Under the pieces are notes generated by a model, which saw only the letters and a program-made list of their open reading frames with translations, did no database searches and was not told where the DNA came from. Below are positions 8,121 through 16,194 of a stretch of 64,000 bases of DNA, one piece after another. The translations under genes and the position numbers were made by a program. The stretch is taken from contig CAYHCE010000010.1 of assembly GCA_964355015.1 (NCBI GenBank), positions 1 through 64,000 on the forward strand, given 5' to 3'. The DNA comes from CAYHCE01 sp964355015. Its GTDB lineage: Bacteria > Cyanobacteriota > Cyanobacteriia > PCC-6307 > Cyanobiaceae. The stretch's first letter is position 1. Each line of letters opens with the position of its first letter.

Positions 8121-9584
8121 CTACGCCTCCCCCTCCAGTTCCTCCTGCCAGCAGCGGCGATCCGCCTCGCTGCCGTTGCCCCCCACCATCCACACCCCCG
8201 TGCGGGCCCGGCTCACCGCCACATACACCAGCTGCCGCCGGAGCCGCAGATCGGACGGCCAGAACACATCGGCATCGATGAACACCTCGCCGAAGCTGCT
8301 GCCCTGGCTGCGGTGCACGGTGAGCACCGCGGCCGGGCCGAGCGAAGCGAAGGCGTCGCGCACCAGGAAGTAACGGCGCCAGAGGCCCCGCCCGTCCCGG
8401 CGGCCGGCTGTGCGGGCGCGGGCGCGCAGGCCGGCGAGCACCACCTCCAGCCGCCGGCGGGCAGCGCTGCCCGCCGGCGGCAGCAACCGCAGCGAGAGCC
8501 GGCTGTCGCCGGCCTCCACCGACACCCACTGGGTGTCGATCACCGCAGCGGCCAGCCCCTCCTCGGCTCCAACGCCGAAGTCGGCCAGATCGCAGCGCTC
8601 CGGCGTCACGTCCTGCACCACCAGCTCCCGGTTGGAGGTGAGCACCATGTCTGGCTCCTCGCCGCCCTCCTCGCCCTCGCGGCAGGCGGGCGCCATCACG
8701 GCCATGCGGGTGAGCAGCACCTCCCCGGGCAGAACGGGCAGCTGATCGGCCATTTCGCCATGGATGGCGCGCCGCGCCAGCGGCACCAGCTGCTCGAGGG
8801 AGCGGTTGGTGTAGCAGAGAAGGCGGGCCTGGTCAGGATCGTCGTCCTCGGCGGCGCGGCGCAGGGCGGCCTGGGCGGCGCTGAGCCAGGCGCCGCGCTC
8901 GAGCAGCATCACCCTTCCCTCGGCACGGCTGATCGGCGGCAACCGCGGCGGCAGGCGGCAGGGCAGCCGCTCTTCCCGCAGTCCCGTGGCCAGGCGCAGC
9001 ACCGGGCCCTGATGGCGCACCACCTCTGTGAGGGCGCAGCGATGGGCCCGCTGCAGATCGAACACCGGGCTGCTGGCTTCCCCGACCGGCGGCAGCTGGG
9101 CCGGATCGCCGACGAACACCAGGCGGGTGCGGTAGGGGTGGGCGCAGCGCAGGGCGATCTCCAGCAGGCCGGTGTCCACCATCGAGGCCTCGTCGATCAG
9201 CACCAGGCCCAGGTGCTCCAGCGCCACGGCCGTCTGCTCGGTCTCCTCGCACACCTCCCGGCCGGCTTCGCGGCGCAGCTTCAGCCGCAACAGCCGGTGC
9301 AGGGTGGAGGGATACCAGGTGGGCCGCAGCCCTGCCTGCTCCAGGTACCGGCGCAGCACTCCCACGGCCTTGTGGGTGGGAGCCACCACGGTCCAGCAGA
9401 GGCCGCGGCTCTCCACCTCGGCCAGGAACGCCATCGAGAGGAAGGATTTGCCGGTGCCGGCGTAGCCGCTGAGCACGAAGGGGAGGCCCGCGGCGGCTGG
9501 CTCCAGCCACTGGCGGAACGCCTCGACCGCCTCGCTCTGGCCGGCGGTGAGCGTGATCGGGCCGTCGGGGACGGGGCGGCTCAA
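8121..9584 (-). CDS. RecD-like superfamily 1 DNA helicase
   Basis: This ATP-dependent DNA helicase of about 487 residues has Walker A GYAGTGKSF near residue 35, motif Ia VVAPTHKAVGVL, Walker B VLIDEASMVD, motif III VFVGDPAQLPPV, and the late UvrD-C2-like motifs VLTVHRSQGSSF and LVYVAVSRA. It lacks RecB and RecC partners and the long N-terminal region of RecD2. The start is uncertain. TTG 9584 is proposed because it overlaps the stop of the upstream DUF212 gene by 4 bases, in line with the tight folD-crtE-DUF212-helicase operon. Longer frames upstream run through the DUF212 gene and are unlikely. Role in repair or replication is inferred from the family. Confidence 0.88.
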   Translation of the reverse strand: MSRPVPDGPITLTAGQSEAVEAFRQWLEPAAAGLPFVLSGYAGTGKSFLSMAFLAEVESRGLCWTVVAPTHKAVGVLRRYLEQAGLRPTWYPSTLHRLLRLKLRREAGREVCEETEQTAVALEHLGLVLIDEASMVDTGLLEIALRCAHPYRTRLVFVGDPAQLPPVGEASSPVFDLQRAHRCALTEVVRHQGPVLRLATGLREERLPCRLPPRLPPISRAEGRVMLLERGAWLSAAQAALRRAAEDDDPDQARLLCYTNRSLEQLVPLARRAIHGEMADQLPVLPGEVLLTRMAVMAPACREGEEGGEEPDMVLTSNRELVVQDVTPERCDLADFGVGAEEGLAAAVIDTQWVSVEAGDSRLSLRLLPPAGSAARRRLEVVLAGLRARARTAGRRDGRGLWRRYFLVRDAFASLGPAAVLTVHRSQGSSFGEVFIDADVFWPSDLRLRRQLVYVAVSRARTGVWMVGGNGSEADRRCWQEELEGEA

Positions 9585-10117
9585 GCCAACGGCAGCCAGC
9601 CCCACGCCTGGGCGATCTGCAGGGGCGTGCCGATCAGGGCCAGACCGGGCAGCGCGATGGCCGGACCCAGCAGGCTGCCGGCCAGCACCTCCAGGCGGGT
9701 GTGCCCCAGGCTCTCCTTCAGTCGCTGCTCCACCGTCGCCGGCGGGTCGGCCCCGCTGCCGGCCTCCCACAACCCTTCGGGCAGGGCATTGATCCGTGCC
9801 GCCTGCAGCCCTGCCGCCCGCCGCACGCCACTGGCGTCGTACATCACCACGAAGGCGATCGTGCAGGCGAAGGCGAAGAGCGGATCGTCCACGCCGAGAT
9901 CCCACCCGATGCCGGCGCAGGCACCGGTGACCAGGGCTGAATGGCTCGAGGGCATGCCCCCGGTTTCGAACAGCACGGCGGGCCGCCAGCGGCCGTGCTC
10001 CACCAGTTCCACCAGCAGCTTGCTCAGCTGGGCCAGGCCGCAGGCCGCCAGGGCCCAGGCCAGCACCCCATTGTCGAGCAGTTGCAGCAGCGCCTGGCCG
10101 AGGGGGGACCCGCTCAT
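9581..10117 (-). CDS. Divergent PAP2-family (DUF212) membrane protein
   Basis: This 178-residue protein has about four hydrophobic segments and the family core GGMPSSHSALVTGACAGIG with FACTIAFVVMYDASGVRRAAG, and ends KESLGHTRLEVLAGSLLG. The SSHSA and GHTR motifs resemble the PAP2 phosphatase residues, so a lipid or isoprenoid phosphate substrate is plausible. Coupling to crtE (ATGA overlap) would fit a prenyl diphosphate-related role, but the substrate is not known. Related plant proteins exist in chloroplasts. Length is normal for the family. Confidence 0.85.
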   Translation of the reverse strand: MSGSPLGQALLQLLDNGVLAWALAACGLAQLSKLLVELVEHGRWRPAVLFETGGMPSSHSALVTGACAGIGWDLGVDDPLFAFACTIAFVVMYDASGVRRAAGLQAARINALPEGLWEAGSGADPPATVEQRLKESLGHTRLEVLAGSLLGPAIALPGLALIGTPLQIAQAWGWLPLA

Positions 10118-11016
10118 CGGTCGCGGCTGGTGATGTAGTCGGCCAGGGCCAGCAGGGGCTGGGCCTGGGCCTGCCAGGGCTGCAGGGCGGCCTTGGCTTC
10201 GGCCACCAGCGCGTCAGCGCGGCGCCTGGATTCCTCCAGCCCCAGCAGCTTGGGGTAGGTGGTCTTGTCGGCGGCGAGGTCCTTGCCGGCGGTCTTGCCC
10301 AGCACCTCGCTGCTGGCGGTCACGTCGAGGATGTCGTCGATGATCTGAAAGGCCAGACCGATGCCGCGGGAGTACACCCGCAGTGCCTGGAGCAACTCCT
10401 CGCTCGCTCCGGCGATCAGCCCCCCGCAGAGCACGCAGGCCTGCAGCAGAGCGCCGGTCTTGTGCAGGTGGATGTACTCGAGGGTGTCGAGATCCACCCG
10501 CTTGCCCTCGCACTCCAGATCCACCACCTGGCCTCCCACCAGGCCAGGGGCGCCGGCGGCCAGGGAGAGTTCCCCCACCACCTTGAGCAGCCGGTCGGAG
10601 GGCAGGCCGGGGCTGCGCAGGGCCACCATCTCGAAAGCGCGGGTGAGCAGGGCGTCGCCGGCCAGGATCGCGTTGGCCTCGCCGTACACCACGTGATTGG
10701 TGGGTCTGCCGCGGCGCAGGTCGTCGTTGTCCATGGCCGGCAGATCGTCATGGATCAGCGACATGGTGTGGATCATCTCCAGGGCCACCGCCGTGGGCAG
10801 GGCGAGGCTGCTGTCGCCGCCGGCCAGCTCGCAGGCCGCCAGGCAGAGGATGGGCCGCAGCCGCTTGCCGCCGGCCAGCAGCGAGTAGCGCATCGCCTCC
10901 CGCAGCGACTCGGGACGTTCCGGCCCGAGCGAGCCATCGAGGGCTCGCTCCACCTGTTGCCTCGAGGCCTCCAGGTAGGCGGCGAAATCGAAACCCGTGC
11001 TCACCGCCACGGCCAT
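10114..11016 (-). CDS. crtE: Geranylgeranyl diphosphate synthase
   Basis: This 300-residue trans-prenyltransferase makes C20 geranylgeranyl diphosphate for carotenoids, chlorophyll phytyl tails and quinones. The first Asp-rich motif is in SLIHDDLPAMDNDDLRRG and the second is FQIIDDILDV. Also present are GGKRLRP near residue 51, GG-Q-V-V-D-L and GKDLAADKTTYPKLLG. Two small residues precede the first Asp-rich motif at the usual length-determining site. It lies 52 bases after folD and overlaps DUF212. This order is common in unicellular cyanobacteria. Cytosolic or thylakoid-peripheral location is expected. Confidence 0.94.
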   Translation of the reverse strand: MAVAVSTGFDFAAYLEASRQQVERALDGSLGPERPESLREAMRYSLLAGGKRLRPILCLAACELAGGDSSLALPTAVALEMIHTMSLIHDDLPAMDNDDLRRGRPTNHVVYGEANAILAGDALLTRAFEMVALRSPGLPSDRLLKVVGELSLAAGAPGLVGGQVVDLECEGKRVDLDTLEYIHLHKTGALLQACVLCGGLIAGASEELLQALRVYSRGIGLAFQIIDDILDVTASSEVLGKTAGKDLAADKTTYPKLLGLEESRRRADALVAEAKAALQPWQAQAQPLLALADYITSRDR

Positions 11017-11068
11017 GGATACCAGCGCGCTGGGCGGGATTCTCTCAGGCCATCGGGCCGTTGGCGGC

Positions 11069-11971
11069 TCAGGGCAGCAGATCCGCCAACGGATCGTCAG
11101 GAGCGCCTCCCCCGGAGGGGGCCGCGGCGGTGCGGGCGCACCAGCTCGCCACGGTGTTGACCAGCAGCATGGTCACGGTCATCGGCCCCACCCCGCCCGG
11201 CACCGGCGTGATCGCTGCGGCGATCGGCTCCACCTCCTCGAAGCGCACGTCGCCGCAGAGCCCGGCTTCGGTGCGGTGGATGCCCACGTCCACCACCACC
11301 GCTCCCGGGCTCACATGCTCCGCACCGATCAGGCGGGCTCTGCCAGCCGCCACCACCAGCACCTCAGCCTGGCGGGTGAGCGCCGCCAGATCCCTGGTGC
11401 GGGAATGGGCCACGCTGACGGTGGCGTCGGCGGCCTGGAGCATCAGCGCCATCGGCTGGCCCACCAGGAGGCTGCGCCCCACCACCACGGCGCGCCGGCC
11501 GGAGAGCTCGATCCCATGCCGGGCCAGCAGGGCCATCACCCCGGCGGGTGTGCAGCTGCGCGGGCCCGGCTCCCCCTTCAGCAGCCGGCCGAGGTTGAGG
11601 GTGTGCAGGCCATCGGCATCCTTGGCCGGATCGATCGCCGCCAGCAGCGGTCGTTCGTCGAGCCCCGCCGGGAGAGGCAACTGCAGCAGGATCCCGTCCA
11701 CGGCAGGGTCGGCATTCAGCTGCTCGATCGTGGCCAGAAGCTCCGCCGCCGGCGTGTCGGCCGGCAGGTGGCAGCCCAGGCTGCGGATGCCGATGCGTGC
11801 GCAGGCCTTCTCCTTGTTGGCTACGTAGACGCCACTGGCCGGGTCGTCGCCGACCCGCAGGACCGCAAGACCGGGTGGCCGGCCGGCCCGATCCAGGCCC
11901 TCGGCGATCACGGCTGCGAGCCGTTGCTCCAGCTCCGCCGCCAGCTGGCGGCCATCCAGGCGCACGGCCAT
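11069..11971 (-). CDS. folD: Bifunctional methylenetetrahydrofolate dehydrogenase / cyclohydrolase
   Basis: This NADP-dependent enzyme interconverts 5,10-methylene-, methenyl- and 10-formyl-tetrahydrofolate. The 300-residue product shows the catalytic Lys region GVYVANKEKACARIGI, the DGILLQLPLP motif, the NADP loop VVGRSLLVGQPMA and the C-terminal PVPGGVGPMTVTML. The ATG at 11971 gives MAVRLDGRQLAAEL, typical of FolD; an in-frame ATG at 12001 would add ten residues. It is the first gene of the folD-crtE-DUF212-helicase run and is divergent from the 7TM-HD gene 74 bases away, so the promoters of both lie in that gap. Confidence 0.95.
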   Translation of the reverse strand: MAVRLDGRQLAAELEQRLAAVIAEGLDRAGRPPGLAVLRVGDDPASGVYVANKEKACARIGIRSLGCHLPADTPAAELLATIEQLNADPAVDGILLQLPLPAGLDERPLLAAIDPAKDADGLHTLNLGRLLKGEPGPRSCTPAGVMALLARHGIELSGRRAVVVGRSLLVGQPMALMLQAADATVSVAHSRTRDLAALTRQAEVLVVAAGRARLIGAEHVSPGAVVVDVGIHRTEAGLCGDVRFEEVEPIAAAITPVPGGVGPMTVTMLLVNTVASWCARTAAAPSGGGAPDDPLADLLP

Positions 11972-12045
11972 CGGGGCGTGGGCAGCATCAGCGTCCAGCA
12001 TGCAGCCCGGAGAGCGGAACCGGCCTCGCTATCGTTGGTATCCGA

Positions 12046-14142
12046 ATGGCGTTCACGGTGCTGCGCCTGGGTCGCCTCAAGCAGGTCTGGCGGCAGTTGC
12101 TGCGGTGGGAATCCCCGCGTCAGGCTCTCTGCGGCTGGCGACGTCGGGATCGCTTCGCCGTGCTGCTGGTATGCCTGCTGGTGGCGCTGTTGTCCAGCTG
12201 GCCCTGGCTGGTGGAGCCCAGCCTGCGACCGGGCATTCCGGCGCCCGTGAGCAAGCGCGCGCCCAAGGCGGCCACCGTGATCGACAGCGAGGCGCTGGAA
12301 CAGCGCCGTTCCCAGCTCGGCACCCGCACCCAGGTCCAGGTCGTGGATCCGGCCGCCAACCAGGAGCTGCAGGAACGGCTGGAACGCCAGCTCCAGGAGC
12401 TGGAGCAGGTGGCGCGAAGTCCCCAGGCCCGGGTTGCCCCCCTGAGCCTCACTCCGGCGGAGAAGGCCTGGCTGGTCCGCCGCACGCCCCAGGAACTGAA
12501 CGCCTGGAAGCTGGCACTGAGGATGGCCCAGCAGCGCATGCTGAGCCAGGGGGTGGTGGGCAGCGTGGCGCAGCGACAGCTGGAGCAGGCCGCCAGCCTG
12601 CAGCTCAGTGGACTGGGCGAGCCGTCTCTGAGCCTCGGCAGCCGCCTGCTGGCCGTCAACCTGCAGGGACGCACCAACCTGCGCATCGATGCGCGCATGA
12701 GCCAGCGGCTGATCGAGGATCTTCTCAGCCAACAGGGCATCCCCCGCATCGTGGTGAAGAAGGGGGATCTGATCACCCGCCAGGGGGAACCGATCAGCCC
12801 CCAGGCCTACAACGTGCTCGATTACTTCGGCATGGTGGATCGCCGGCCCCTGGTGCGGGCCTGGTTGGGGCACGTCCTCGAAGCCCTGGCGGGATGCCTG
12901 GTGATGATTCTGATCATCCGCCGCTGGCGTTGCGGCCTCGAACCCCGCCATGCCCTGCTGGTGCTGGGGATGCTGCTGCTGGTGCAGGGCTGCAAGCTCT
13001 GGCTGGGCAACACCGCCAGCCCTCTGGCGCTGCTTGTGCCGCCCACCCTGCTGCTGGCCCAGGCCCTGGGCACGCCGGCGGGTCTCGCCTGGCTGGCGGT
13101 GGCCAGCCTGCTCTGGCCTCAGCCCCTGGATGATTTCAGCGAGGTGCGGCTGCTGGTGGCGGCACTGGTGGCCGTGGCGGCAGCGGTTCTGGCGGGACGG
13201 CAGCGCAGCCGTGCCCAGCTGGTGCAGCTGGCCATCCTGCTGCCCGTCGGCGCACTCGCCCTGCAGTGGCTTGTGATCGAGAGCACGAGCCTCTGGCACG
13301 GCCGCACCCGGGTGCCGCCCAGTGGCAGCGAGTTGGTCGCCGAAGCGCTGCTGATGGGCGGTCTGCTGATGGGCGGCCTGCTGCTGGGCCCTCTGGTGGA
13401 GAGCAGCTTCGGTCTGCTCACCCGGGCGCGCCTGCTGGAGCTGGCTGATCTGGAACGGCCGCTGCTGCGGCGGCTTTCCACCGAGGCCCCGGGCACCTTT
13501 GAGCACACCCTGATGATCTGCGGACTGGCCGAAGAGGGGGCTCGGGCGATCCAGGCCGATGTGGACCTGATCCGCACCGGTTCTCTCTATCACGATGTCG
13601 GCAAGCTCCATGCGCCGGAGTGGTTCATCGAGAACCAGTCCGACGGGACGAATCCCCACGATGTCCTGAACGATCCCTTCCGCAGCGCTGCGATCCTTCA
13701 GGCCCACGTGGACGAGGGCCTGAAGCTGGCTCGCCGCCACCGGCTGCCGCGGCCGCTGGCGGATTTCATCCCGGAACACCAGGGCACGCTGCGGATGGGC
13801 TACTTCTTCCATCAGGCCCGCGAACGGGATCCGGCCGTTGCGGAGGAGCGCTTCCGCTACCGTGGACCCACCCCCCAGAGCCGCGAGACGGCGATCCTGA
13901 TGCTGGCCGACGGCTGTGAGGCCGCCCTGCGCTCCCTGCCGCCGGGTACCTCGGAAGCAGAAGCCAGCCAGATGGTGCGCCGCCTGATCGATGCCCGCCG
14001 GCATGACGGCCAGTTGATCGACAGCGGTCTGAGTCGCGCCGAACTGGAGCTGGTGATCCGCGCCTTCGTGCGGGTCTGGAAGCGCATGCGACACCGCCGG
14101 ATTCCCTATCCGATCCCGGCGCGCAAGGCCTACAGCGCCTGA
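12046..14142 (+). CDS. 7TM-HD family membrane phosphohydrolase (PgpH-like)
   Basis: This 698-residue protein has one N-terminal membrane segment, a long extracytoplasmic domain (about residues 60-270) with Gln/Glu-rich helices, seven transmembrane helices (about 275-450) and a cytoplasmic HD domain. Metal ligands are the His in TFEHTLM (residue ~487), the HD pair in SLYHDVGK (~516) and later His residues in NPHDVL, ILQAHVDEG and PEHQGTLR. The ENQSDGTNPHD stretch is diagnostic. In Firmicutes this family hydrolyses cyclic di-AMP; the same reaction is likely here but unproven. ATG 12046 is chosen because the longer frame runs into folD on the other strand. Confidence 0.9.
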   Translation: MAFTVLRLGRLKQVWRQLLRWESPRQALCGWRRRDRFAVLLVCLLVALLSSWPWLVEPSLRPGIPAPVSKRAPKAATVIDSEALEQRRSQLGTRTQVQVVDPAANQELQERLERQLQELEQVARSPQARVAPLSLTPAEKAWLVRRTPQELNAWKLALRMAQQRMLSQGVVGSVAQRQLEQAASLQLSGLGEPSLSLGSRLLAVNLQGRTNLRIDARMSQRLIEDLLSQQGIPRIVVKKGDLITRQGEPISPQAYNVLDYFGMVDRRPLVRAWLGHVLEALAGCLVMILIIRRWRCGLEPRHALLVLGMLLLVQGCKLWLGNTASPLALLVPPTLLLAQALGTPAGLAWLAVASLLWPQPLDDFSEVRLLVAALVAVAAAVLAGRQRSRAQLVQLAILLPVGALALQWLVIESTSLWHGRTRVPPSGSELVAEALLMGGLLMGGLLLGPLVESSFGLLTRARLLELADLERPLLRRLSTEAPGTFEHTLMICGLAEEGARAIQADVDLIRTGSLYHDVGKLHAPEWFIENQSDGTNPHDVLNDPFRSAAILQAHVDEGLKLARRHRLPRPLADFIPEHQGTLRMGYFFHQARERDPAVAEERFRYRGPTPQSRETAILMLADGCEAALRSLPPGTSEAEASQMVRRLIDARRHDGQLIDSGLSRAELELVIRAFVRVWKRMRHRRIPYPIPARKAYSA

Positions 14143-14283
14143 GGCGGGCCTGGTGCGGGTGGCGGAGCTCTTCGGCCGGGCCCTCCACTCTTTCGCGGGC
14201 CTCGACGGGCCGCCAGGCCCGGCCGTTGGACAGCTCGACACGGCGCACCTGCTCAGCGCGGCCGGGCAGGAGCGATAGGGTCC

Positions 14284-15474
14284 ATGCAGGCAGGACAGCC
14301 CATGGTTTCTTCCCCGGCCCAACCCCTGGTGGCGATCGGCCCCCACGGCACACTCGGCGTGATGGTCTGCGGCCACGGCAGCCGCAACCGCCTCGCCGTG
14401 AGCGAGTTCGCCCAGCTGGCCGAGGGTCTGCGACACAGGCTGCCGGGCGTGCCGGTCGACTACGGCTATCTGGAGTTCGCCCAGCCGATCCTGCGGGACG
14501 GGCTCGAACGGCTGCGGCTGCAGGGAGTGGAGCATGTGCTGGCCGTGCCGGGCATGCTCTTCGCCGCGGGCCACGCCAAGAACGACATCCCCTCGGTGCT
14601 CAACACCTATGCGGCCGAAACCGGGCTGCGCATCGATTACGGCCGTGAACTGGGCGTTGATCTCAAGATGATCCAGGCCGCCGCCGCCCGGATCCGGGAG
14701 TGCCTGGAACGGGCCAGTGCGGCGGTTCCCCTGCACGACACCCTGCTGGTGGTGGTGGGACGGGGCTCCTCTGACCCGGATGCCAACTCCAACGTGAGCA
14801 AGGTGACGCGGATGCTGGTGGAGGGCTTCGGTTTCGGCTGGGGGGAGACGCTCTATTCCGGCGTCACCTTCCCGCTGGTGGAACCCGGCCTGCGCCATGT
14901 CGTGAAGCTCGGCTTCCGTCGCATCGTGGTGTTCCCTTACTTCCTGTTCTCCGGGGTGCTGGTCAGCCGGATCGTGCAGCACACGAGGCGGGTGGCCGCC
15001 GATCACCCCGAGCTGGAGATCCTCGAGGCGAGCTATCTGGGCGATCACCCCCTGGTGCTCGACACCTTCCGCGAGCGGGTGGAGGAAGTGGTGCGCGGCG
15101 ACACCCAGATGAACTGTTCGCTCTGCAAGTACCGGGCCCAGGTGCTTGGTTTCGAGACGGAGGTGGGGGCGCCGCAACGGAGCCATCACCACCATGTCGA
15201 GGGTCTGCTGGAGAGTTGCACCCTTTGCGAACGGGAATGCACCGGTGCCTGCCAGCCTGACGGCGTGCCGATCCAGCTCGGCGGCCGCCATGACCATGGC
15301 CATGACCACGGCAGTACCCACGACCACACCCATCCTCCCTACCCCCATGCCGACCACCCGCTGGGCCCTCGCACACTCGCCGTGCCGCCCGCTGTGTCGG
15401 CGGGCACGGCGGAGGGTGACGCAGACTCAGCCGTCTCGGTTCCGGCCGAGTCCCAAGAGACAAGCCATCCATAA
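14284..15474 (+). CDS. cbiX: Sirohydrochlorin cobalt/ferrochelatase with His-rich tail
   Basis: The 396-residue CbiX long form has two chelatase halves. The first starts GVMVCGHGSRNRLAVSEF with the metal His, and the second starts LLVVVGRGSSDPDANSN and contains VFPYFLFSGVLV. They are followed by cysteines in NCSLCKYR and SCTLCERECTGAC that could bind an Fe-S cluster. The tail contains many His residues (HDHGHDHG and HDHTHPPYPHADH), likely a metal store or loading segment. It inserts Co or Fe into sirohydrochlorin for cobalamin or siroheme. An in-frame ATG at 14302 is an alternative start. It stands alone; upstream and downstream gaps are 141 and 317 bases. Confidence 0.92.
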   Translation: MQAGQPMVSSPAQPLVAIGPHGTLGVMVCGHGSRNRLAVSEFAQLAEGLRHRLPGVPVDYGYLEFAQPILRDGLERLRLQGVEHVLAVPGMLFAAGHAKNDIPSVLNTYAAETGLRIDYGRELGVDLKMIQAAAARIRECLERASAAVPLHDTLLVVVGRGSSDPDANSNVSKVTRMLVEGFGFGWGETLYSGVTFPLVEPGLRHVVKLGFRRIVVFPYFLFSGVLVSRIVQHTRRVAADHPELEILEASYLGDHPLVLDTFRERVEEVVRGDTQMNCSLCKYRAQVLGFETEVGAPQRSHHHHVEGLLESCTLCERECTGACQPDGVPIQLGGRHDHGHDHGSTHDHTHPPYPHADHPLGPRTLAVPPAVSAGTAEGDADSAVSVPAESQETSHP

Positions 15475-15494
15475 GCCCTGCTGATTACCTCGCG

Positions 15495-15545
15495 ATTTCC
15501 CCAGCCAATCATGGTTTTCCCCAGCTCAACAGGGGTTTTTCCACA
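15495..15545 (+). promoter_or_regulatory. Cluster of TTCCCCAGC-type boxes with one TTTTCCACA DnaA-box match
   Basis: Three related boxes occur at 20-22 base spacing: ATTTCCCCA at 15495-15503, TTTTCCCCA at 15515-15523 and TTTTCCACA at 15537-15545. The last fits the DnaA-box consensus TTWTNCACA, and TTTTCCACA is the form described in cyanobacteria. The first two differ by C for A. The core TTCCCCAGC recurs at 15597-15605. The cluster lies in the 317-base gap between cbiX and the DUF2811 gene. It could be a DnaA-controlled regulatory region or a minor DnaA-binding locus. No AT-rich unwinding element is visible, so a full origin is unlikely. Confidence 0.35.
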
Positions 15546-15577
15546 GGATGAGCGCTTGGAAGCAGCCTGGAACCTTC

Positions 15578-15608
15578 GGGGCTGGGGATTGTGCTGTTCC
15601 CCAGCCCC
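15578..15608. repeat. Perfect 11-base inverted repeat, 9-base loop
   Basis: GGGGCTGGGGA (15578-15588) is mirrored by TCCCCAGCCCC (15598-15608) around the loop TTGTGCTGT. It lies about 104 bases after the cbiX stop and 180 bases before the DUF2811 gene. No T-run follows on either strand, so it is not a classical intrinsic terminator. It shares the TTCCCCAGC core with the boxes at 15495-15525. The rest of the 15475-15791 gap shows no gene. Confidence 0.6.
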
Positions 15609-15791
15609 ACGACTTGACAGGCCGCTCCAGGCCCTTTGCGGCGTCGCCGCGGCGAACCGATCGCCGGGAAAACCCACTCGTTGGCTGGCTGTCTCACGCT
15701 GATGCTCCGTGGGTCCGCTCCACGGCGACCCCTTTGACGCGGGCCCCCCATCCGTGGCTTCCTGTGCCCCAGAGACGCGGAGACAACATCC

Positions 15792-16025
15792 ATGCAGACC
15801 AGTGGCAATCAGGACGCCGAGATCGCCAGCATCAGCCTCGAGGCGGAGATTCCCGAGGCCCTGTTCGACGGCATGCGCGAGTTCATCCGCTGCCATCCCC
15901 ACTGGGACCAGTACCGGCTGATCACCTCGGCCCTGGCGGGCTTCCTGTTCCAGAACGGCTGCACCGACAGCTGCGTCACCCAGCACTACCTCAACGGCCT
16001 GTTCCTGAGAACCGAACTGGGCTGA
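15792..16025 (+). CDS. DUF2811 family small cyanobacterial protein
   Basis: The 77-residue protein matches the cyanobacterial DUF2811 pattern: ISLEAEIPEALFDGMREF, HPHWDQYRLITSALAGFL, then FQNGCTDS and a terminal YLNGLFLRTEL. It is probably a small helical cytosolic protein; no function is assigned to the family. Compared with common members, it has three extra Cys residues (IRC, NGC, DSC). It stands alone behind a long upstream gap that carries the TTCCCCAGC boxes and an inverted repeat, so it may be specifically regulated. ATG 15792 is the only start that keeps the family N terminus. Confidence 0.82.
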   Translation: MQTSGNQDAEIASISLEAEIPEALFDGMREFIRCHPHWDQYRLITSALAGFLFQNGCTDSCVTQHYLNGLFLRTELG

Positions 16026-16066
16026 CCGACAGGAGCGGGGGCCGCAGGGCCGCCGCGAAGAGGGGC

Positions 16067-16094
16067 AAAAAAAAGCGGGAGCTGCCGCCCCCGC
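16067..16094 (-). terminator. Intrinsic terminator of the GMC oxidoreductase gene
   Basis: On the minus strand an 8-base GC stem (GCGGGGGC / GCTCCCGC, one G-T pair, loop GGCA) at 16094-16075 is followed by eight T residues (16074-16067). It lies about 100 bases past the stop of the GMC gene and faces the end of DUF2811. Confidence 0.8.
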
Positions 16095-16194
16095 CCTTGT
16101 TCTCCCTTGCCCGACCCGTTGAAAGGTCGCCTGCAGATTGTGCGGTGCCGCTTCCCGAGCTGTTGTGGTCGTTGACACCACTGCGGCTCCAGGG

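Noticed and set aside
15495..15608. Chromosomal origin of replication
   Set aside because: Only one exact DnaA-box match and two near-matches; no AT-rich unwinding region and no dnaA or dnaN beside it.
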